A stretch of 8,015 nt of DNA from JARRLC01 sp050290865 (GCA_050290865.1 JBNKIW010000086.1:1-8015); one strand, 5' to 3'; counted from the first letter of the stretch, positions 1 to 6,689 are shown. Numbers and translations: made by a program. The notes: a model not told the origin generated them from the sequence alone.

Positions 1-152
1 ACCGCGCCACAAACTCCAGAAGTCCGCTCATCTGACCCTCCGTGCCATGAAGGTCGACATGCTACCATGGGTTTAGGCGAGGCGCGAGAACATTTCATGA
101 ACCTGGCTTAGCTGGATAGGGAGTCGACGCGGACGACCAGAAAGCTCTGGAT
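1..152. other. Upstream region without a supported gene
   Basis: I find no convincing gene, RNA or promoter here. Frame 1 is open from the window edge to a TAG at 109-111, which could be the last 36 codons of an upstream gene or chance; its composition and peptide resemble nothing I recognise. The frame of the next gene is closed by a TAG at 117-119, which limits how far that gene can extend upstream. No clear -35/-10 pair stands out, so the operon promoter may lie outside the window. Confidence 0.5.
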
Positions 153-536
153 GTGCGGGATCAACTCGCCAAACCTTTCACAACGGCGAGTGCCGCCGCT
201 ATCTACCAAGCTATGAGTGCTTATGCAGCTGGTGGACAGTTTTACCGGCCGGAGCCTGGTACGAGTTTCTCTGATGAGGAAAAATTCGAGCTCGCTGGAG
301 AAATGATTAGGAGTCGAATGAAGTATGACGGAAGATCATTTTACATGATGTTTTACGTTCCCAAAGGTGACGATGAGCGTTCAAAACTGGACGCTCTAGT
401 CAAAAAACTGGCCAAAAAGCTGCCGGGTATGCTGTTTCTCGCGCTGGATGACCGGAAGTCCGTTGCAACGGCTGAGATCAGACGCTTCGATCCCTTCGTC
501 TGGATGTTGAACAAAGCCGAGGGAGGAAACTCCTGA
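153..536 (+). CDS. Small protein of unknown function at head of operon
   Basis: I do not recognise this 127-residue protein. It has no signal peptide or obvious membrane segment. The middle is mixed and charged with several aromatics (FYMMFYVPKG near residues 65-74). A lysine-rich helix follows (KLDALVKKLAKKLPG), then a hydrophobic strand (MLFLAL) and a C-terminal RRFDPFVWMLNKAEGG. The GTG start at 153 has only a weak ribosome site; the frame is open back to a TAG at 117-119 with no ATG, and an in-frame ATG at 213 is the alternative. Its TGA overlaps the ATG of the ATPase gene by one base, so the two are probably translationally coupled and function together. The gene is visibly more AT-rich than its neighbours, which may mean a different origin. 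It could be an adaptor or effector of the ATPase system, but that is a guess. Confidence 0.6.
   Translation: MRDQLAKPFTTASAAAIYQAMSAYAAGGQFYRPEPGTSFSDEEKFELAGEMIRSRMKYDGRSFYMMFYVPKGDDERSKLDALVKKLAKKLPGMLFLALDDRKSVATAEIRRFDPFVWMLNKAEGGNS
522..526 (+). promoter_or_regulatory. Ribosome binding site of the AAA+ gene
   Basis: GGAGG lies 9 bases before the ATG at 536, inside the last codons of the preceding gene. It supports the ATG at 536 over the in-frame ATG at 548. The start overlaps the upstream TGA as TGATG, an arrangement typical of coupled translation. Confidence 0.6.
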
Positions 537-1513
537 TGCAGCGGCTCATGGCAAAGGAAGGTGGCATCGTCGAACTCCGGCGCGGCGATGGTATCCCCGA
601 ACAAGTGCATGTTTTCGGCAAGCGCGAAATACAGGCCGTCAACACCGCACTCGCTGCTGGACGTCCGCTATTATTGCGGGGGGAACCGGGCGTGGGAAAG
701 AGCCAGCTTGCCTTTGCCGCCGCAAAGAGCCTTGGGCGCGCTATTGTCGCGAAGACGGTGGACGCCAACACTGAGGCACATCATTTGCTTTGGCATTTTG
801 ATGCCGTTGCTCGGCTTGCCGAAGCGCAAGTGCAAGGAGCGCTTCTCGGTGGCTGCCGGGAATGTCAGGAGGCGGTAATGGATTCTCTTGAGAAGAATCT
901 CGCCCTTCACAAATTCGTCCACCCCCAGGTGTTGTGGTGGGCGCTGAATTGGAGGAGCGCGGCAAAGCAGGCGAAGGTCGCCAAAATCGATGAACCCAAA
1001 CAGTGCACCGGCCACAAGCCCAGCAACGGTGTCGTTGCCCTCATCGATGAAATAGACAAAGCGGACAGCCATGTGCCGAATGGCTTGCTTGAAGCCTTGG
1101 GCGCCGGCTCCTTTAAGCCTTTCGGTCTGCCTGAGCGCGTGTTCGCCGACAGCCGCTCACCGCTCATCATCGTCACGACAAACGAAGAGCGGCGATTGCC
1201 CGATGCGTTCATTCGCCGGTGCCTTGTCCTCAATATGCAGTTACCGAAAGATCGAAAGGATCTTCAGGCGCATTTGCTCGAACGCGCGCGCGCGCACTTT
1301 TTGGGTATCGATGAGAAGCTGATCCAGCGCGCCGCTCAAATGCTGATTGACGACCGGGAAATCGCGAAGAAGGAAAACCATTACCCACTGCCCGGACAGG
1401 CGGAATATCTGGATCTGTTGCGGGCGGTTCGCCGCCTCGCCCCCAACAACATTAAGGCCCAGGCGGAGTTGCTGGAAGAGTTAGGAGATTTCGCGCTCAA
1501 GAAAAGCGTGTAG
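536..1513 (+). CDS. MoxR-like AAA+ ATPase
   Basis: This is a 325-residue single-domain AAA+ ATPase. Walker A is GEPGVGKS (residues 49-56), Walker B is VALIDEIDKA (167-176), sensor 1 is TTN (214-216) and a likely arginine finger is in FIRRC (226-229). LLRGEPGVGKS and the ALIDEIDKAD block fit the MoxR/dynein-related clade, whose members usually remodel partners carrying a von Willebrand A domain. An insertion of about 80 residues between Walker A and B (roughly 85-160) contains a CRECQ pair and tryptophans and is not standard. The gene starts within the previous stop codon and ends 8 bases before the large FGE protein gene, so the three look like one operon. I infer that it energises or gates the large FGE protein; MoxR assignment is firm, the biological role is not. 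Confidence 0.85.
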   Translation: MQRLMAKEGGIVELRRGDGIPEQVHVFGKREIQAVNTALAAGRPLLLRGEPGVGKSQLAFAAAKSLGRAIVAKTVDANTEAHHLLWHFDAVARLAEAQVQGALLGGCRECQEAVMDSLEKNLALHKFVHPQVLWWALNWRSAAKQAKVAKIDEPKQCTGHKPSNGVVALIDEIDKADSHVPNGLLEALGAGSFKPFGLPERVFADSRSPLIIVTTNEERRLPDAFIRRCLVLNMQLPKDRKDLQAHLLERARAHFLGIDEKLIQRAAQMLIDDREIAKKENHYPLPGQAEYLDLLRAVRRLAPNNIKAQAELLEELGDFALKKSV

Positions 1514-1521
1514 CAATCATC

Positions 1522-4500
1522 ATGAAGCGTTCAGGTTTCATCAGTCGTGCCGATTTATTGCAGACACTGCGTGCGGTGGACGACGAAACGCGGGAGGCCG
1601 CAGCGGATCTGCTTGGCTACGTCGCGCAGCCGCGCGCCAAGTCCGCTCCCGATATGCCATTCACCCCTGCCGCAGAGCCGCGCGCTTCGGAGGAGTTAAG
1701 CATTCCGGAGCCCGCCGATGTTTCGCGGCCGCTGGTGCCAGCGCTATTCTGGCGCTTGGAAAAGTATGCTGCCCGCCAAAAGGAAGGCTCGACCACTGCC
1801 CCGCCTCGGAAACTCCCAGCCTGGAAAAATCGGCCAGGCCGGCCCCCGCCAATCTTCTGGCTTGAAAACTGGCGAAGCTTAGCGCCGCGTCTGCTCACCG
1901 CCCTTCGTGGCAGTGGCCCGGGACTGGATTATGATGTCGAACGTGCGGTCAAAATCCTGGCGCGTGGTGAAAGCCTCACTCAACTGCCGCGAAAAGAGCG
2001 GCCGAAACCGCTGCCACGCGTGCAGGTCGTATTTGACCGCTCATCCCACCTGATCCCGTATTGGCTCGACCAAGATCTGGTTGCCGCCACCTTGGCCACC
2101 ATATTGGGCGAGCACAACACCGAGACTGCGTTCGCGCAGGAAAGCGCTGACGAACTGATCCTCGGCCACATTGAGGAAGGGGCTCCGTATCGTCTTCCGC
2201 CAGCCGGTTCAGCGGTCCTCGTGCTGGGCGATCTGGGTTGTCTTTCGCCGTCAGCCTATCGGGAAAACTCCTGGGCTCGCTTCGGGCGCCGCGTGCGCGC
2301 CGCTGGCTGTCATCCAATCGCCCTGGTGCCAGCGCCTGCCGGTCTCGTCGCGGCCAGTTGCCGTCGCGCGTGGCGTCTCATCCCCTGGGGGCTGGAGCGC
2401 GGCGAGGTCATGCTCAATCGCGACATCCGCCAGAAGCGGGCGCGGCGGCTCCTCGCACTGGTTTCCCACGCCTTTCGCATCGAGCCGGGACTGCTGCGCG
2501 CCGCGCGTCTCGTGCTTGGACGTGAAGCTGGCGATGTTGGCGTCGAGGCTGAAGCGTGGGCGGAACTCAAGCGCCGGCATCCCAGCGCAGGAACTATGGC
2601 TCCCGAACTTGCCGAAGAACTGCAACAGCAATTCGCAAAGGAACCGCGGCGGATCCGGAAAGAAGTCCTCGCCTGTCAGTGTGAATGGCGTCAGAGCGTT
2701 GCTGGAGAAATCTGGTTCGATGAGATCATCAATCTGCCGCCGGCTTCACAGGCTTTGCTACCAAATCCGGACGATGTGAAACAGTCCCGGAGCTTTTTCG
2801 CGTACGCCGCGGGCTCATTTCCTCCCGATAGCGAGATCGGACTGAAGATCACGTCGTGGCTGGCCAACGAAGTCGCTCGTCGTTCGACGGACAACGCCTG
2901 GACGATAGCTGAATATGCTCGCGCCATCTACATTGCTAAAAAAGACGATCCTGACTTCGAACTGCCCGGCAATGTTGATCCGGCGCATATTCAGGGTCCG
3001 CAAGTGCTCAGCGGTCCCTTGAGTTTCCGGTTTGGGCGGGACTGCCTGGAGGTGCTCACAGGGGCAGCCGATCACTCTGGCGCCGCCCATCTCGGCATGA
3101 TGCCGTGCGAAAACGGCATCTTGAACCACTCGGTGGTCCCCGATCAGCGGCCCGATCCGGCGTTGTTCTGGTCGGACGGCAAAGCGCCGTCATGGGCGAG
3201 CGGCTGGGGCGAGGATGAGTTCGGCCCCTACGCGGAATTTACCGTCGGCGACGTTGTTCAGCGCCTTCGCTGGTGTCCAGCCGGGCGATTTATGATGGGG
3301 TCGCCGACAACGGAGGCCGGACGTTATAACGATGAAGGGCCGCAGCATGAGGTGAGTTTGGATACCGGCTATTGGATGATGGATACGCCGGTTCGCCAGT
3401 GCCTGTGGCAGGCGGTGATGGGCAAGAATCCGAGCCGCTTCAAAAGCCCGGACAGGCCGGTGGAGAACGTCGATTACAAGATGATCGAGCAGTTCCTCTC
3501 GCGCTTGAATAAGCGGCTGCCGGACCTCAATCTGTCTCTGCCGTCGGAAGCGCAATGGGAATACGCCTGCCGCGCAGGCAGCAAGGCGGCGACCTATGCG
3601 GGCGACCTGGAGATTCTAGGCGAAAGGAACGCGCCGGTCCTCGATCGGATCGCGTGGTATGGCGGCAATAGCGGCGTGGGTTTCGAACTTGCCGATGGTG
3701 AGGACAGCTCGGGCTGGGACGAGAAGCAATATCCGGATTCACCTTCGGGAACGCACCTGGTGGGGCAGAAACGCCCCAACGACCTGGGCCTCTACGACAT
3801 GCTCGGGAATGTCTGGGAGTGGTGCGCGGATCACTGGCACGACAATTACGATGGCGCCCCCGCCGACGGCTCTGCTTGGCGAGACGATGATGCCGCCGCG
3901 GTCCGCGTCATGCGGGGCGGGTCGTGGGGCGACCGTGCGGGGGATGTGCGCGCCGCTTGCCGGGACCACAACCCTCCGACGAACCGCTACGTCTTTGTCG
4001 GCTTTCGCTGTGTCCGAGTTCAGCTGAGCGACAAGCGAGAAGCGGCACCGGTCGATCGAGGGGCTGCGCAGCAAGCGGAGCGGCGCGCGGCTGCTCGATC
4101 GACGGGTGACGCGGTGCCAGCGATCTGCCTCACGCCTGAGACCGCCAGCGCCTCGATCCACCTGCCCCCGGCGGGGCGGATCCGCATCATCAGCGACAGC
4201 GCGGAGCTGGAATTCGCCCAAGCGGGCCGTCCGCCCTGGGCCTCGCACATGGGCTGCGACACGCATGGCCTGTTCGTCGAGTTCACCGTCGGCAGCGTCG
4301 TGCAGCGCCTCCGCTGGATCCCGCCGGGGCATTTCACCATGGGCTCCCCCAAAGGCGAGGTAGGCGGCTGGGGAGACCGTGAAGGGCCACAACACGAGGT
4401 CACGCTTGCCACCGGCTTCTGGATGATGGACACGCCGACACGCCAGGATTTGTGGCAGGCCGTGATGGATGACAATCCGAGCCGCTTCAAGAGCCCGGAC

Positions 4501-5100
4501 CGGCCGGTGGAGAGCATTGATTTCGACGCTGCCGAGCAGTTCGTAAAGCGCCTGAACGAAAGATCGCCCGGTCTCGATCTTGCCCTGCCGTCGGAAGCGC
4601 AATGGGAATATGCGTGCCGCGCGGGCAGCACGACGGCGACCTACGCGGGCGATCTGGAGATCTTGGGGGAGCGCAATGCTCCGGTCCTCGATCGCATCGC
4701 TTGGTACGGCGGCAATAGCGGGGTGGGCTTCGAGTTGGAGAACGGCTCCGACAGTTCGGATTGGAAAGAAGTGCAGTATCCGAATCCACGATCCGGGACG
4801 CATCCAGTCGGACAGAAGGCGCCAAACGACTTCGGCCTTCACGACATGCTCGGGAACGTCTGGGAGTGGTGCGCCGACCACTGGCATGAGAACTACGAAG
4901 GCGCCCCAACCGATGGTTCTACTTGGCAGGACAAAAGGGCCGCCGCGGGCCGCGTCTGGCGGGGCGGGTCCTGGGCCGACCTTGCGGGGGCTGTGCGCGC
5001 CGCTTGCCGGGACCACTACCCTCCGACGTACCGCTTCGGCGGTGTCGGCTTTCGCTGTGTCCGAGTTCAAAATCCAGCGGAAAAGAAGGGCAGGCGGTGA
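1522..5100 (+). CDS. DGR target: large protein with two tandem variable FGE domains
   Basis: The 1192-residue product has an unassigned N-terminal half (about 1-550) and two FGE-sulfatase/SUMF1 domains (about 557-834 and 903-1183) joined by a charged linker. The N-terminal half has a proline-rich, basic stretch near 90-115. It also has an alternating strand/helix part: VQVVFDRSSHL (D172), AVLVLGDLG (D237) and HPIALVP. This resembles a vWA-like fold with a degraded metal site (DxSxH instead of DxSxS); that is inference. Both FGE domains carry the family marks RFMMGSP or HFTMGSP, LPSEAQWEYACRAGS, MLGNVWEWC, RGGSW and a terminal GFRC. Each ends in a DGR variable repeat (residues 791-832 and 1140-1181). 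The residues matching the SUMF1 redox cysteines are not Cys, so these are probably ligand-binding heads. The two domains are close relatives with synonymous differences, pointing to an older tandem duplication. No strong ribosome site precedes the ATG at 1522; coupling to the ATPase gene is likely. Confidence 0.88.
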   Translation: MKRSGFISRADLLQTLRAVDDETREAAADLLGYVAQPRAKSAPDMPFTPAAEPRASEELSIPEPADVSRPLVPALFWRLEKYAARQKEGSTTAPPRKLPAWKNRPGRPPPIFWLENWRSLAPRLLTALRGSGPGLDYDVERAVKILARGESLTQLPRKERPKPLPRVQVVFDRSSHLIPYWLDQDLVAATLATILGEHNTETAFAQESADELILGHIEEGAPYRLPPAGSAVLVLGDLGCLSPSAYRENSWARFGRRVRAAGCHPIALVPAPAGLVAASCRRAWRLIPWGLERGEVMLNRDIRQKRARRLLALVSHAFRIEPGLLRAARLVLGREAGDVGVEAEAWAELKRRHPSAGTMAPELAEELQQQFAKEPRRIRKEVLACQCEWRQSVAGEIWFDEIINLPPASQALLPNPDDVKQSRSFFAYAAGSFPPDSEIGLKITSWLANEVARRSTDNAWTIAEYARAIYIAKKDDPDFELPGNVDPAHIQGPQVLSGPLSFRFGRDCLEVLTGAADHSGAAHLGMMPCENGILNHSVVPDQRPDPALFWSDGKAPSWASGWGEDEFGPYAEFTVGDVVQRLRWCPAGRFMMGSPTTEAGRYNDEGPQHEVSLDTGYWMMDTPVRQCLWQAVMGKNPSRFKSPDRPVENVDYKMIEQFLSRLNKRLPDLNLSLPSEAQWEYACRAGSKAATYAGDLEILGERNAPVLDRIAWYGGNSGVGFELADGEDSSGWDEKQYPDSPSGTHLVGQKRPNDLGLYDMLGNVWEWCADHWHDNYDGAPADGSAWRDDDAAAVRVMRGGSWGDRAGDVRAACRDHNPPTNRYVFVGFRCVRVQLSDKREAAPVDRGAAQQAERRAAARSTGDAVPAICLTPETASASIHLPPAGRIRIISDSAELEFAQAGRPPWASHMGCDTHGLFVEFTVGSVVQRLRWIPPGHFTMGSPKGEVGGWGDREGPQHEVTLATGFWMMDTPTRQDLWQAVMDDNPSRFKSPDRPVESIDFDAAEQFVKRLNERSPGLDLALPSEAQWEYACRAGSTTATYAGDLEILGERNAPVLDRIAWYGGNSGVGFELENGSDSSDWKEVQYPNPRSGTHPVGQKAPNDFGLHDMLGNVWEWCADHWHENYEGAPTDGSTWQDKRAAAGRVWRGGSWADLAGAVRAACRDHYPPTYRFGGVGFRCVRVQNPAEKKGRR
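3892..4017 (+). repeat. DGR variable repeat VR1 (internal)
   Basis: The 42 codons align without gaps to the template repeat at 6714-6839. All 15 base differences fall on template adenines (15 of 27 adenines changed). It encodes residues 791-832, the end of the first FGE domain, covering RGGSW to GFRCVR. Unlike the usual C-terminal position, this repeat is about 1.08 kb upstream of its gene's stop codon because a second FGE domain follows. Downstream identity with the template breaks at 4019 (T against C at 6841), then TCAGCT matches again. Confidence 0.95.
4051..4103 (+). repeat. Perfect 10-bp inverted repeat after VR1
   Basis: GTCGATCGAG at 4051-4060 is the exact reverse complement of CTCGATCGAC at 4094-4103, with 33 bases between. 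Part of the spacer (GCAG and CTG) can extend the stem with bulges. It begins 33 bases after the end of VR1, a distance similar to that of the hairpins after VR2 (36 bases) and VR3 (33 bases), but it lies inside the linker coding sequence and has a different sequence. In the Bordetella phage DGR a hairpin just past the VR raises retrohoming efficiency; a similar role here is inference. Confidence 0.55.
4939..5064 (+). repeat. DGR variable repeat VR2
   Basis: It aligns without gaps to the template at 6714-6839. Twenty of 27 template adenines are changed, and there is one other difference, T to G, in the codon that is ATG in the template and TGG here (4957-4959). It encodes residues 1140-1181 at the end of the second FGE domain, 36 bases before the stop codon. 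It is the most diverged of the three repeats. Confidence 0.95.
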
Positions 5101-5136
5101 GTCGAGCGTGCGGAGCCGCTCGGCCACAGCCTGACC
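5088..5136 (+). repeat. 49-base direct repeat, copy 1 (tail of VR2 gene)
   Basis: This block spans the last four codons of the VR2 gene, its stop and the hairpin. It is identical to 7810-7858 behind VR3. Identity crosses the stop codon into non-coding DNA and stops abruptly at 5137, which suggests recent duplication or selection on the DNA, not protein conservation alone. Confidence 0.85.
5101..5124 (+). repeat. Hairpin directly after the stop codon, downstream of VR2
   Basis: CGAGCG (5103-5108) and CGCTCG (5117-5122) form a 6-bp stem around an 8-base loop. A G-U pair and a G-C pair extend it to about 8 bp. The same hairpin follows VR3, within a 49-base block (5088-5136) identical to 7810-7858. 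No T-run follows, which argues against an intrinsic terminator. Position and conservation fit the target-site hairpin known from the Bordetella phage DGR. Confidence 0.6.
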
Positions 5137-5154
5137 GGGCGGCGGTGTTCTTGG

Positions 5155-5172
5155 GGCCCGCCGCAGGCGGCC
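5155..5172 (+). other. Second small hairpin before the HRDC gene
   Basis: CCGCC (5158-5162) pairs with GGCGG (5166-5170) across a 3-base loop, extended by GG/CC with a bulged C. A run AAAAAATTT follows, itself part of a CCAAA/TTTGG mini-palindrome. It might attenuate transcription or shape the start of the HRDC gene. It lacks the T-run of a standard terminator on the + strand. Confidence 0.3.
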
Positions 5173-5199
5173 AAAAAATTTGGAAGGCAAGGTTGTTTG

Positions 5200-5685
5200 A
5201 TGCAATATCGCTTCTTCACGATCCCCATCTTCGAAAGCGATGACAGCGAGGCGGCGTTGAACGCTTTCCTGGGAACGCAACGGGTTGTTCATGTCGATCG
5301 CCACCTGATCCAGGACGGCCGCAACAGCGTTTGGGCAATCTGCATCGGGTATCAGGATGGCGCGCCCCGAGCGTCAAAGGATAAGCGCGGCAAGCTCGAT
5401 TACCGCACCATACTGACCGATCCCGAATTTGCCGTGTTCTCGCGGATGCGAGCCCTTCGCAAACAGCTTGCCGACCAGGAGAGCATCCCCGCCTACGCCG
5501 TGCTCACCAACGAGCAGCTCGCGGCAATCGTGCAGCGGCGAGCCGATACTCTTCAAGCCATCCGCGAGATTGACGGCATCGGCGACGCCCGCATCGAGAA
5601 GTACGGCGCCGCCTTCCAGGCAATAATGCAAGCCGCAGCCCTGCCAGCCAAGGAGGCCGCGCCGCGTGAAACGGTCTCCAGTTAG
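5200..5685 (+). CDS. HRDC-domain DGR accessory protein
   Basis: The 161-residue product begins MQYRFFTIPIFESD, followed by a small alpha/beta region (to about 60) and an HRDC-like helical domain (about 78-148) ending in IDGIGDARIEKYG, a helix-hairpin-helix-like turn. HRDC domains bind nucleic acid. Small HRDC proteins are a known accessory class next to DGR reverse transcriptases, where they appear in place of the Avd protein. I chose the ATG at 5200, with CAAGG 7 bases upstream, over a TTG one codon earlier. The 3' end overlaps the reverse transcriptase gene by 20 bases, so the two are coupled and probably made in fixed proportion. I infer that it binds the TR RNA or the target site during cDNA synthesis or integration. 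Its molecular function is not proven for the family. Confidence 0.85.
   Translation: MQYRFFTIPIFESDDSEAALNAFLGTQRVVHVDRHLIQDGRNSVWAICIGYQDGAPRASKDKRGKLDYRTILTDPEFAVFSRMRALRKQLADQESIPAYAVLTNEQLAAIVQRRADTLQAIREIDGIGDARIEKYGAAFQAIMQAAALPAKEAAPRETVSS
5650..5656 (+). promoter_or_regulatory. Strong ribosome binding site of the reverse transcriptase
   Basis: AAGGAGG, a near-perfect Shine-Dalgarno sequence, lies 9 bases before a GTG codon at 5666, inside the end of the HRDC gene. It decides the GTG start for the reverse transcriptase. Confidence 0.75.
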
Positions 5686-6685
5686 TCTCGCCGATATTGC
5701 TGAGTGGTCGAACCTGTCGAACGCGTTCTATCTCGCCGCGCGGGGCAAGAGGGCGCGCAAGGATGTCGCCGCCTTCGCTGAAGACCTCGAAAGACAACTG
5801 GCGACGCTGCGCCACGAAATCCTGAGCGGCGAAGTGGCCGTTGGCAAATTCCGCTCTTTCCGCATTCACGATCCGAAGCCCCGCCTGATACAGGCCCCCG
5901 CTTTTCGTGAGCGGGTCTTGCATCACGCCATTATGGCGCATGTCGGCCCAGTGATCGACCGTGGTCTGGTGTTCGACTGCTATGCGTGCCGCGAGGGCAA
6001 GGGACCGGTGGCAGCGGTGAAGCGTGCCCAGCGTCATGCGCAGCGTTACCCGTGGTTCTGCCAGATCGATATCCGCGGATATTTTGCCAGCATCGACCAT
6101 CAAGTCCTCGTGGAAATGCTGCAGCGCCGGTTCAAAGACCGTGGGCTGTTGACGCTCCTGGAACGCATCATCGCGTCAGCGCCAGCATCGCCCGGGCGCG
6201 GCCTGCCCATCGGCGCGTTGACATCGCAATATTTCGCCAATCACTATTTAGGCGGGGCCGACCGCCTGGTCCTGGAGGGATCGGAGGCCCGAGGATACGT
6301 CCGCTACATGGATGACCTCGTGTGGTGGGGGGCGAGCCGTTCAGCAGTCCGCGAAGTTCTTGCGATGGCAAAAAGCTACATCGAAAATCAATTGAATCTT
6401 GAAGTGAAGCTTCCCGTGAGGATCGGCCAGTCTGTTCACGGACTGAACTTCTGCGGCTATCGGATATTGCCAGAGCGCCTGTTGCTGACCAGACGCCGCA
6501 AGCGCTGCTACATACAGTGCCGGCGGCGAGGGGAACTGGCGTACGCTAAGGGTGCAATCGACAGCCGGGGCCTGCAATCGCACTACGCCAGCGCATTCGG
6601 AATGACCGCACATGCGGACGCCGCCGCCTGGCGCCGGGCGCAAATCGCCAGGGGCAACCTTGTGCTCGAAACCCTAGAGGTATAA
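5666..6685 (+). CDS. DGR reverse transcriptase
   Basis: The 339-residue enzyme makes cDNA from the template repeat RNA and misincorporates opposite adenines. Motif A is QIDIRGYFASIDH (from about 133, catalytic D135). The next marker is IGALTSQ (182-188), the [IVL]GxxxSQ form typical of DGR enzymes, where group II intron enzymes have QGxxxSP. The active-site YMDD is at 214-217, and FCGYRI (262-267) matches the late RT motif. The length is normal for DGR enzymes; there is no maturase, endonuclease or integrase domain. GTG is the start, fixed by AAGGAGG 9 bases upstream. The gene overlaps the HRDC gene by 20 bases and is followed 28 bases later by the template repeat. All catalytic residues are intact, so the element looks active or recently active. 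Confidence 0.95.
   Translation: MKRSPVSLADIAEWSNLSNAFYLAARGKRARKDVAAFAEDLERQLATLRHEILSGEVAVGKFRSFRIHDPKPRLIQAPAFRERVLHHAIMAHVGPVIDRGLVFDCYACREGKGPVAAVKRAQRHAQRYPWFCQIDIRGYFASIDHQVLVEMLQRRFKDRGLLTLLERIIASAPASPGRGLPIGALTSQYFANHYLGGADRLVLEGSEARGYVRYMDDLVWWGASRSAVREVLAMAKSYIENQLNLEVKLPVRIGQSVHGLNFCGYRILPERLLLTRRRKRCYIQCRRRGELAYAKGAIDSRGLQSHYASAFGMTAHADAAAWRRAQIARGNLVLETLEV
6676..6680 (+). promoter_or_regulatory. Possible ribosome site before the template-repeat ORF
   Basis: AGAGG lies 9 bases before the ATG at 6690, inside the end of the reverse transcriptase gene. It is the only support, beyond openness, that the frame carrying the template repeat might be translated. Confidence 0.35.
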
Positions 6686-6689
6686 AGCC

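Noticed and set aside
1..111. Frame 1 open stretch as the end of an upstream gene
   Set aside because: Only 36 codons without recognisable protein features; too short to support.
1283..1295. CG dinucleotide run in the ATPase gene as a phase-variation tract
   Set aside because: It is only about 6.5 units, lies in a GC-rich coding region encoding an ordinary ERARAH stretch, and nothing else suggests slippage control.
3190..4017. FGE domains as active formylglycine-generating or sulfoxide synthase enzymes
   Set aside because: The catalytic cysteine pair is absent, the matching region is under DGR mutagenesis, and no sulfatase or ergothioneine gene lies nearby.
5101..5124. Hairpins after VR2 and VR3 as intrinsic terminators
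   Set aside because: Neither is followed by a T-run on the + strand. The shared position behind VRs suits a retrohoming element better, and the first would cut the block before the RT genes.
3739..5304. A 521-codon open frame on the minus strand
   Set aside because: It lies opposite the two FGE domains, whose + strand protein has clear family motifs and variable repeats. Long antisense frames are common in GC-rich coding DNA, and its translation is rich in R, A and P without recognisable domains.
5666..6685. Reverse transcriptase as part of a group II intron or retron
   Set aside because: The IGxxxSQ motif, lack of maturase or endonuclease domain, adjacent HRDC gene and TR/VR pairs point to a DGR. 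No intron RNA structure or msr/msd-like region was seen.
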